This document shows, in pieces, positions 39,818-46,834 of a DNA stretch of 64,000 nucleotides. The stretch covers positions 558,001 to 622,000 of the forward strand of contig CAVPUC010000004.1 of NCBI GenBank assembly GCA_963708865.1. Direction: 5' to 3'. The notes under the pieces are model-generated. The model made no database searches. It had not been told where the DNA came from and saw only the letters and a list, made by a program, of their open reading frames with translations. This stretch comes from DAIDKA01 sp963708865 (lineage in GTDB: Bacteria; Pseudomonadota; Gammaproteobacteria; Steroidobacterales; Steroidobacteraceae). Positions within the stretch are counted from its first letter, which is position 1. Each line of letters begins with the position of its first letter. The translations under genes were made by a program, and so were the position numbers.

Positions 39818-40989
39818 GATGCCTCCTGCGCGGACGGAGCGGGCCAATCCTTGCGCAGGATGACCAGATCATCCCGGTGCACCAGGGCATCGCCGCTGCG
39901 ATAGCCCAGGATGCCTGCAATCTCCGCGGACTTGCGGCCCATGATGCGGGCGACATCGGCGTCGGCGTAGGCGCTGATGCCGCGTGCCACCTCCGTGCCA
40001 TCCGGCGCCAGGATGCTGACGGTGTCCCCCTGGTCGAAACGCCCGGCCAGCCGCACGACGCCGGCGGGCAGCAGGCTCTTGCCGGCGTGCAGCGCCTTGA
40101 GTGCGCCGGCATCGATGCTCAGGGCGCCCGCCGGACGCAAGGTGCCGGCAATCCACTGCTTGCGGGCCGTGACCGGCGTCTCGCTGGGCACGAACCAGGT
40201 GCAACGACCCCCCTCCTCGAGCCGGCGCACCGGATGCGCGTGGTGCCCCGCGGCGATGCACATGTGGCAGCCGGCGGCCACGGCGATCCGGGCGGCCATG
40301 AGCTTCGTGGTCATGCCCCCGGAGCCCACCGCGGAGGCCGAGCGGCCCGCCATGGCCTCGATTTCCGGGGTGACGGCCGTGACCCGGCTGATGAACCGGG
40401 CGTCAGGATGGCGGTTCGGGTCGGCCGTGAACAGGCCCTCAACATCCGAGAGCAGCACCAGGCAGTCGGCGCCAGCCATCTGCGCGACGCGCGCGCCCAG
40501 CCGGTCGTTATCGCCGTAGCGGATCTCCGCGGTGGCCACCGTGTCGTTCTCATTGATCACCGGCAGCGCACCCAGCGCCAGCAGCGATTCGAGGGTGGCC
40601 CGCGCGTTCAGGTAACGCTGCCGCTGCTCGCTGTCCTCGAGGGTCAGCAGGATCTGCGCCACCGTGACCCCGTGTTCGCCCAGCAATTCCTTATAGGCGT
40701 GGGCGAGGCGGATCTGGCCCACGGCGGCGGCGGCCTGGCTCTCATCCAGCCGCAGGGCGCCCGGTGCCAGCTTCAGCTCGCGCCGGCCCAGTGCGATCGC
40801 CCCCGAGGACACCAGCATGACCTGCTGGCCGCGCTGCCGCAGGCGCAGCAGATCCTCGACCAGGCCGGTCAGCCAGGCGCGGCGCAGCTGGCCGGTTTCC
40901 GGGTCGACCAGCAGGGCGGAACCCACCTTGACGACCACGCGTCGGGCGGCGATCAGCGGAGACACAACATGCTCACCCGTGGCGCTCAT
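39814..40989 (-). CDS. proB: Glutamate 5-kinase ProB
   Basis: 391 residues. An amino-acid-kinase domain (VVVKVGSALLVD, VSSGAIALGR, INENDTVAT, YGDNDRLGARVA, GSGGMTTKLMAA) precedes a C-terminal PUA domain (about 295-375, VRLAGRFDQGDTVSILAPDG). ProB is the feedback-controlled first step of proline synthesis. The start is ATG 40989. A TATAGT hexamer lies 8 bases upstream on the coding strand but no convincing -35 partner is seen. It is divergent from the acidic small protein at 41114. Confidence 0.97.
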   Translation of the reverse strand: MSATGEHVVSPLIAARRVVVKVGSALLVDPETGQLRRAWLTGLVEDLLRLRQRGQQVMLVSSGAIALGRRELKLAPGALRLDESQAAAAVGQIRLAHAYKELLGEHGVTVAQILLTLEDSEQRQRYLNARATLESLLALGALPVINENDTVATAEIRYGDNDRLGARVAQMAGADCLVLLSDVEGLFTADPNRHPDARFISRVTAVTPEIEAMAGRSASAVGSGGMTTKLMAARIAVAAGCHMCIAAGHHAHPVRRLEEGGRCTWFVPSETPVTARKQWIAGTLRPAGALSIDAGALKALHAGKSLLPAGVVRLAGRFDQGDTVSILAPDGTEVARGISAYADADVARIMGRKSAEIAGILGYRSGDALVHRDDLVILRKDWPAPSAQEAS

Positions 40990-41113
40990 GGCAAAAACTA
41001 TACGGGATCGGCGCCGGGCGGGCGAATCCCCCGCCCCGCGACATTGCCACCCGCAACTCTCCCCCCGTAAACTGGCAGCCGCCTTCAACAGTTGAGCCTC
41101 GAGGACCAAAGCG

Positions 41114-41434
41114 GTGAGCAGAGATTACGAACCGGCAGCCGGACAGTGGTACCAGAACATCGAAGAAGAGGAGTCATTTCGCGTGCTGTCGGTGGATGAG
41201 GATTCCGAACTCGTCGAAATCGAATACGTGGACGGGGATATCGAGGAGATCGACATCGAAGCCTGGCACGAGATGGATCTTGAAAAGACCGTGGCGCCCG
41301 AGGGCTGGTCCGAATCCGAGGCAGCCGAGGAGGAGGAGGACGAAGATGAGGATGAAGACGAGGACGATGACGACTGGGATGACGACGACGATGAGGACGA
41401 GGACAACGATGAGGATGAAGACGAGGACGAGTGA
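41114..41434 (+). CDS. Small acidic protein with poly-Asp/Glu tail (probably DUF6763 family)
   Basis: 106 residues. An ordered N-terminal half (about 1-60) with AAGQWYQNIEEEESFRVLSVDED, VEIEYVDGDIEEIDIEAWHEMDL looks like a small beta fold of the type seen in gammaproteobacterial DUF6763 proteins; this assignment is from memory and moderate. Residues about 70-106 are almost pure Asp/Glu. Start GTG 41114. The stop overlaps the GTG of the FAD dehydrogenase gene (GTGA), so the two are coupled. The tail could be a metal or cation buffer or a DNA mimic, but this is speculation. Confidence 0.7.
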   Translation: MSRDYEPAAGQWYQNIEEEESFRVLSVDEDSELVEIEYVDGDIEEIDIEAWHEMDLEKTVAPEGWSESEAAEEEEDEDEDEDEDDDDWDDDDDEDEDNDEDEDEDE

Positions 41435-42894
41435 CGCAGCCGGGCTCTAGCGCACCGGCGGTCACCCAACTCGCAAGCCTCCTCGGGGCTGACTGCGTCC
41501 GCACCGATGCGGGCGAGATCGCCCCGTTGCTCGTCGACCATCGCGGCCTGTATCACGGCAGCGCCGCAGCCCTCATCCTGCCGCGCTCCGTCGCGCAGGT
41601 CGCCACCGTGCTGGAAGTGTGCAACCGCCACCGCATCGGCGTGGTGCCCCAGGGGGGCAACACCGGGTACTGCGGCGGCGCGACCCCGGACGCATCGGGC
41701 ACCCAGGTCATCGTGTCCTTGAGCCGCCTGAACCGGGTGCGCAAGGTCGATCCCCTCAATTACTCGCTCACGGCCGAGGCAGGTTGCCTGCTCGCCCAGG
41801 TGCAACGGGCGGCCGCCGATGCGGAGCGCTATTTCCCCCTGAGCTTGGGCTCGGAGGGCAGCTGCCAGATCGGCGGCAACCTCTCGACCAACGCCGGCGG
41901 CACCAGCGTCCTGCGCTACGGCATGATGCGCGACCTGGTGCTGGGACTGGAGGTGGTGCTGGCCGACGGCCGGGTACTTGAGCGTCTCACCAGCCTGCGC
42001 AAGGACAACACCGGCTACGATGTGAAATCTCTGTTCCTGGGCGCCGAAGGCACGCTCGGCATCATCACGGCCGCGACGCTCAAATTGTTTCCCGCCCTGC
42101 GCAGCATCGCCACCGCGTTTGTCGCGGTGGCCGGCGTGCAGGCGGCGGTGGAACTGCTCAGTCGTCTGCGCAACCACAGCGGCGATCGCGTCAGCTCCTT
42201 CGAACTCATTCCGCGCCTGGCGGTCGATCTGACCGTGCGGCATATCCGTCCGACGGTGGATCCGCTGCCCGGCCGGCACGAGTGGTATGTGCTGTGCGAG
42301 CTGACCTCACCGCGTGCCGATGAACCCCTCGACACCCTCCTCGAGGAGGTCCTCGCCCAGGCGCACAGCGACGGCTTGGTGCAGGACGCCGCCATTGCGC
42401 AAAGCGGCCGCGAGGCGGACAGTTTCTGGTTCCTGCGCGAGAACATCCCGCAGGCGCAGCGCCTGGACGGCGCGAGCCTCAAACATGATATTTCGGTCCC
42501 GGTCGCTGACCTGCCGCAATTCGTCGCGCGCGCCGCTGCGTGGCTCGGCAGCCATCTGCCCGAGGGACGCCTCGTCGCCTATGGCCATGTGGGCGACGGC
42601 AATCTGCATTTCAATCTTAACCAGGACCCGCGGGTGCCGGCCGCAGCCTTTCTCGCCCGTGCCGAAGAGATCAAACGGGCGATCCACGACCTGGTGCAGG
42701 AGTTCCACGGCAGCTTCAGCGCCGAGCACGGTATCGGCCAGCTCAAAGTCGCGGAGCTCGAACGCTATGCGCCGCCGGTGGAACTGGATCTGATGCGGGC
42801 CATCAAACGTGCCTTCGATCCCCACGGCATCATGAATCCCGGCAAGGTGCTCACTTCGCCAGCGGCGCGCTCGGCCCACAGCGCGCATCCATGA
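41431..42894 (+). CDS. FAD-binding D-2-hydroxyacid dehydrogenase (GlcD / D-2-hydroxyglutarate dehydrogenase type)
   Basis: 487 residues. A VAO-type FAD-binding domain (VVPQGGNTGYCGGATPD, SLGSEGSCQIGGNLSTNAGG, DNTGYDVKSLFLGAEGTLGIITAATL) precedes the FAD-oxidase C-terminal domain. That domain has the metal-site histidines in YGHVGDGNLHFN and the FSAEHGIGQLK motif. Substrates in the family include glycolate, D-lactate and D-2-hydroxyglutarate; the exact one is not readable. The GTG start overlaps the upstream stop. The 3' end overlaps the convergent cpcT-like gene by 44 bases, an unusually long tail-to-tail overlap. Confidence 0.92.
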   Translation: MTQPGSSAPAVTQLASLLGADCVRTDAGEIAPLLVDHRGLYHGSAAALILPRSVAQVATVLEVCNRHRIGVVPQGGNTGYCGGATPDASGTQVIVSLSRLNRVRKVDPLNYSLTAEAGCLLAQVQRAAADAERYFPLSLGSEGSCQIGGNLSTNAGGTSVLRYGMMRDLVLGLEVVLADGRVLERLTSLRKDNTGYDVKSLFLGAEGTLGIITAATLKLFPALRSIATAFVAVAGVQAAVELLSRLRNHSGDRVSSFELIPRLAVDLTVRHIRPTVDPLPGRHEWYVLCELTSPRADEPLDTLLEEVLAQAHSDGLVQDAAIAQSGREADSFWFLRENIPQAQRLDGASLKHDISVPVADLPQFVARAAAWLGSHLPEGRLVAYGHVGDGNLHFNLNQDPRVPAAAFLARAEEIKRAIHDLVQEFHGSFSAEHGIGQLKVAELERYAPPVELDLMRAIKRAFDPHGIMNPGKVLTSPAARSAHSAHP

Positions 42895-43852
42895 GTTTCA
42901 GGGCGGCCGTGATCTGCCGGGCATCGGCCGGGCTCCAGCTGCGCACGGTGGCACCGCCGGGCGCCAGGTCCTGCAGGATCAGGATCAGCGCGTGGTTGCT
43001 GGCATCAAAGGGCCAGTCATCACTGTGCAGGATCAAGCGCAAGGCGCGCCCGTCGGGAAGGGAAAAATCCGCGCGTCCGCCATGATCGGCCACCTCCACA
43101 TTCAGTAGGGGCGACAGATCCGCCGGCTGCCCGGAGGCCGACCAGCGGATGCGGCAGCTGTAGAGCCGCGCCAGATGCATCGCCGGCCAGTCGTAGCCTG
43201 CACTCTCCTGTACCAGCGCGTCATCCTCGAAGCGAAACTGGCGGGTGCGGAACCAATACACCCCCTCGCCCACCTGCAGGCTGTAGTCCACATAGCGCTG
43301 CGGATCCGCGGGCGGGGAAACGCAGCCGCGTCCCAGGGTGCCGCCGTGGAACTGATCCCCCTCGCGCCGCAGCAACAGATCACAACCGGGCAGCGTCTGG
43401 AGGTCGGTGCGGCGCAGCGCCGCCTGCGCCTGCGGATCGGCGAACAGGCCGCGCCACTGTGCCGGCTCCTTGAGGGTGTACTGGCGCACCCGGATGCGCT
43501 GCGGCCGCAACTGCGAATCAATCGACAGGCGCAGCAGCACCTGGCGCCGCGGTGCGCCGGGCACATCGTGCAGGGTTTCCTCGAGGTACAGCACTGTCGG
43601 ACCCAGCCACGGCACCTCAATCGGTTCAATCACCGTGCGCAGCCGTGAGACATCCGCCGCCGCGGCCTGCGGGGAGTGCTCATCCAGGATCACCTGCACC
43701 GCCGTATCGTGGACGCCGGACCAGCGTTGCATCAGGTCCGTAATCTCGACCGGCGTTTCCGCGGCGACCTTGGGCGCCGCAGGGTCGGCGGCCAGTGCGG
43801 CCGAGAGCTGAACGCTCAACATCACCGCGACGAGACGGCGCCGTGCGCTCAT
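42851..43852 (-). CDS. Exported CpcT/CpeT-like protein
   Basis: 333 residues with a signal peptide (VAVMLSVQLSAALA). The body matches the CpcT/CpeT chromophore-lyase family: RVRQYTLKEPAQWRGLFADPQ, TLPGCDLLLRREGDQFHGGTLGRGC, and YWFRTRQFRFEDDALVQESAGYD. In cyanobacteria these attach bilins to phycobiliproteins. Here there are no phycobiliproteins and the protein is exported, so the role must differ and is unknown. The start overlaps the tesB stop (ATGA). Confidence 0.8.
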   Translation of the reverse strand: MSARRRLVAVMLSVQLSAALAADPAAPKVAAETPVEITDLMQRWSGVHDTAVQVILDEHSPQAAAADVSRLRTVIEPIEVPWLGPTVLYLEETLHDVPGAPRRQVLLRLSIDSQLRPQRIRVRQYTLKEPAQWRGLFADPQAQAALRRTDLQTLPGCDLLLRREGDQFHGGTLGRGCVSPPADPQRYVDYSLQVGEGVYWFRTRQFRFEDDALVQESAGYDWPAMHLARLYSCRIRWSASGQPADLSPLLNVEVADHGGRADFSLPDGRALRLILHSDDWPFDASNHALILILQDLAPGGATVRSWSPADARQITAALKLMDARCGPSAPLAK

Positions 43853-44718
43853 CGGGGCGGGGGCCCCAGCCGCACCAGGCCCTCCTGGGCGGTACTGGCC
43901 ACCAGAATGCCCTCGCGCGAGAACACGTTGGCGCGGGCAAAGCCACGCGCCCCCGAGGCGCTCGGGCTTTCAACGTCATACAACAGCCAGTCATCGACCC
44001 GCAGCGGGCGGTGAAACCACATGGCGTGATCGATGCTCGCCACCTGCGCCTTGCCGCTCAGGTGCGAGATCCCGTGCGCCTGGGTGGCGGTCTCCAGCAG
44101 ATGGAAATCCGAGACGTAGGCCAAGAGGCACCCGCTGCAGGGTCTGATCCTCGGGCACCTGCGCCACGGCGCGGAACCAGACCTGGCGGCCCGGACGCGT
44201 GCCCGGGCGCGGGACTGGCATCCAGCGGCCGCACTGCGCGAAATTCAAATGGACGGGCGGTTTCCAAGAGCCGCCGCACCCGCTCGGGAAGCTTCTCGAG
44301 CAGCTCCGGCGCCACGCGCGAGGTATCGGCCAGACCTTCCGGCCCCGGGACCTCGGGCATGGGCACCTGGTGCTCCAGTCCCGCCTCATCCACCTGGAAC
44401 GAACAGGTCATGTTGAAGATCTGTTCGCCGTGCTGGATGGCGACGACGCGGCGATTGGAGAAACTATGGCCGTCGCGGCTGCGATCCACCTGATAGATGA
44501 TCGGCGCCTTGAAATCGCCGCGGCGCAGAAAGTAGGCGTGCAGGGAATGCACCATGCGGGCCGTCACGGTGCGCGAGGCGGCATTCAGGGCCTGTCCGAG
44601 GACCTGGCCGCCGAACACCTGGGGGCTGCCTATATCGCGGCTTTCGCCGCGAAACAGGTTGACCTCGAGCGTCTCGAGCTCCAACAGCGTCGATCAGATC
44701 AGCAATTCGCTGGTCCAT
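43849..44718 (-). CDS. tesB: Acyl-CoA thioesterase II TesB (three apparent frameshifts)
   Basis: About 288 residues with two hot-dog domains. The start MDQRIADLIDA joins LELETLEVNLFRGESRDIG after deleting a base near 44681, and SPQVFGGQVLGQALNAAS is diagnostic. The first domain runs to VRPLDASP. A deletion near 44197 gives RPGTRPGRQVWFRAVAQVPED. Another near 44129 gives LQRVLLAYVSDFHLLETATQAHG, SIDHAMWFHRP and YDVESPSASGARGFARAN. After repair the protein is normal E. coli TesB-like. Three indels, all +1, return the gene to its first frame. It hydrolyses medium- to long-chain acyl-CoAs. It is downstream of azurin on the same strand. Confidence 0.85.
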
Positions 44719-44752
44719 GTGCAGCCTGCCGAAAGTGCCGCGCGGTTACCGC

Positions 44753-45226
44753 TCAGCCGAACTTGAACGCGCCCTTCATGATGACGTAGTGCCCGGGGAA
44801 TGTGCACATGAAGGTGTAGTCGCCGCCCTTGGTGAGCTTGGAAGTCGGGAAGGTGACGCTGGTGCTCTGGCCGCCGCCGATAATCTTGGTGAAGGCGATG
44901 ACATGCGGATCGTTGGGGGTGAGGTAATTGTTGGCAAGTCCGGCAGACATGCCGGCGTTGGCGACCGTGGTCACATCGGCCGTCTTCACCAGCACCCAGT
45001 TGTGGCCCATGGCGGCCGCGGGCAGCTTGCCCGTGTGGCTCAGGGTGAGTTCGACCTCGGTGCAATCGGCGGCTACGTCGAGCTCTTTCTTGTCGTACTG
45101 CATCGCGTCGTTGCCGGCAATCGCGAGCTTGCAGACCTTGTCGGCTGCGAAGGCGGCGTGAGTGCCGCCTGCCAATGACACAGCGGCAATCGCCAGCGCG
45201 GCCAGAACACAGTGTCTACGGATCAT
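44753..45226 (-). CDS. azu: Azurin
   Basis: 157 residues with a signal peptide (LAALAIAAVSLAGGTHAAFA) and a mature azurin. The N-terminal disulfide pair is present (KVCKLAI ... DCTEVEL). The type-1 copper ligands are the histidine in MGHNWVLV and the C-terminal cysteine, histidine and methionine in FMCTFPGHYVIMKG. It acts as a periplasmic single-electron carrier. AAGGAG lies 7 bases before the ATG at 45226. It follows the FNR gene and precedes tesB by 34 bases; a small redox grouping with the FNR is plausible but not proven. Confidence 0.97.
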   Translation of the reverse strand: MIRRHCVLAALAIAAVSLAGGTHAAFAADKVCKLAIAGNDAMQYDKKELDVAADCTEVELTLSHTGKLPAAAMGHNWVLVKTADVTTVANAGMSAGLANNYLTPNDPHVIAFTKIIGGGQSTSVTFPTSKLTKGGDYTFMCTFPGHYVIMKGAFKFG

Positions 45227-45289
45227 CGTAAAACTCCTTAAGGCAAACAGTTCGTTGTCGGGGGTCACTCGAAACGGGGCGGTATTTTG

Positions 45290-46353
45290 TCAGATATCCG
45301 GCACGCCGAGGCGTTTGTGCATGATCGGACTGGTGGTCGTGTACTGCAGGAACTGCTTCTTCTGCGGAAACAGATGGTGCTGGATGCCGAAGGACGCCAG
45401 GGCCGCCTCGTGGAATCCGGACAGGATGAGCTTCTTCTTGCCGGGGTAGGTGTTGATGTCACCCACCGCGAAGATGCCCGGAACACTGGTTTGAAACTTC
45501 TCCGTATCCACCGCGAGCGCTTTGCGTTCCAGGGCGAGGCCCCACTCGGCGATCGGCCCCAGCTTCGGGTGCAGAGCCAAAGAACACCAGCAGCTGGTCG
45601 GCATGCAGCTCGTGCAGCGTGCCGTCGCTGCCCTTGGACCCGCACGCCGTGCAGCGAGCGGCCCTCGACCAGCAGTGACTCGGCGATGCCCTCGATGTGT
45701 CGGATCCGCCCCGCGCCCTGAAGTTCCCGCATGCGCGCGACCGTCGCGGGCGCGCCGCGAAAATGCTCGCGCCGATGGACCAGCGTGAGGCTCTGGGCGG
45801 CCGGTGCCAGCGCCACGGCCCAATCGAGCGCCGAATCTCCGCCGCCGAAAATGACCAGCCGCCGGCCGGCCAGCTGCCGGGCATCAGGCACCCGATACTG
45901 GATCTGATTGCCTTCGAAGGTCTCGGCGCCGGCCACGCCCAGGCGGCGCGGCTGGAAGGCGCCCAGGCCTGCCGCGATCACCACCGCGCCGACGGTCACG
46001 ACTACCCCGCCGGCGGTGCCCACCGTAAAGTGGCCCGCCGCATCGGGCAGTACCGTCGTGACCTCCTCGCCGAGATGAAACTGGGGATTGAAGGGTCGGA
46101 TCTGCTGCATCAGCCGCTCCACCAGCTCCTGCGCTCCACACACCGGCAGTGCCGGAATGTCATAGATGGGCTTGTCGGGATACAGCTCCGCGCACTGGCC
46201 GCCGACCACCTTGAGCGAGTCGAAGACATGCGCCTGAATGCCGAGCAGCCCTAACTCGAAGACCTGGAACAGTCCGCAGGGGCCCGCGCCGATGATGGCC
46301 ACGTGGCTGGCAGGATCACCCGCGTTGGATTCAGTGGCCGCGGGCACAGTCAT
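45290..46353 (-). CDS. Thioredoxin-reductase-like ferredoxin/flavodoxin-NADP(+) reductase (two apparent frameshifts)
   Basis: About 350 residues. FAD motif VAIIGAGPCGLFQVFELG, GGQCAELYPDKPIYDIPA (typical of TrxR-like FNR, without the CxxC of thioredoxin reductase) and NADPH motif VIFGGGDSALDWAVAL are present. The C-terminal part VPGIFAVGDINTYPGKKKLILSGFHEAALA is complete. Single-base deletions near 45638 (giving VKGSDGTLHELHAD) and 45577 (giving FFGLHPKLGPIAEWG) bring three frames together; the true stop is at 45290. It transfers electrons between NADPH and ferredoxin or flavodoxin. It lies upstream of azurin on the same strand. Confidence 0.88.
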
Positions 46354-46367
46354 GCGGGTGGCAGCCG

Positions 46368-46667
46368 TCAGGCGCGCCCGGCGTTGGCGTCCGTGGGGGT
46401 GTGAAAATACTCGCTTTCGGCTGCCAGCTGATCGACCAGGCGCTTCAGCTCCGCCATCCGACCCTCGGCGGTGCTGATGGGCATGCAGTCCTGGCAGCGC
46501 GGGTCACCGCAGGGCTGCCGGGAATACAGCCAATATTGCAGCGCCCCGGCCAGCAGGCCGTCGGCGATATCCCAAAGATCAGCGTCCTTATCCTTGTCTG
46601 CCAGGCGGTTGCCAAGGTCCACGGCCTTGGCAAAGGCCGAATCAAAAGTATCCGCAAGTTCCGTCAT
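46368..46667 (-). CDS. Small conserved protein with a C-x5-C-x2-C motif
   Basis: 99 residues, soluble. A helical N-terminal half (TFDSAFAKAVDLGNRLADKDKDADLWDIADGLLAGALQYWLYSRQ) is followed by PCGDPRCQDCMPISTAEGR, which has three cysteines able to bind metal, and a helical end. ATG 46667 is chosen; the upstream extension has no leader-like features. It is separated from the FNR gene by 14 bases on the same strand. I do not recognise the family. Confidence 0.7.
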   Translation of the reverse strand: MTELADTFDSAFAKAVDLGNRLADKDKDADLWDIADGLLAGALQYWLYSRQPCGDPRCQDCMPISTAEGRMAELKRLVDQLAAESEYFHTPTDANAGRA

Positions 46668-46805
46668 CAAGGCAGTATAAAGCAACTGGCGCACGGATCC
46701 GCCAAACGCTCGGGCCGCGCCGGCGCAGCCGAGCGCCGCTTTTGCGATGCCCACCACGGACCTGCCGGGGACACCTCAGGCAGCATGATCGTACTGGCAT
46801 AGGCA

Positions 46806-46824
46806 CTGTAATCATTGGTTACAG
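46806..46824. promoter_or_regulatory. Operator-like dyad CTGTAA-N7-TTACAG
   Basis: A perfect 6-7-6 inverted repeat lies 11 bases upstream of the GGDEF-EAL start codon, in a position suited to a repressor or to controlling the ribosome site. The spacing is similar to LuxR-box-like sites, but no regulator can be assigned. Confidence 0.45.
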
Positions 46825-46834
46825 CTTATGTCGC

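Noticed and set aside
45265..46353. FNR reading frame continuing to 45265 as the real C-terminus
   Set aside because: The last ~110 residues in that frame are Ser/Arg/Pro-rich nonsense, while the family C-terminus is plain in the other frame and ends at 45290.
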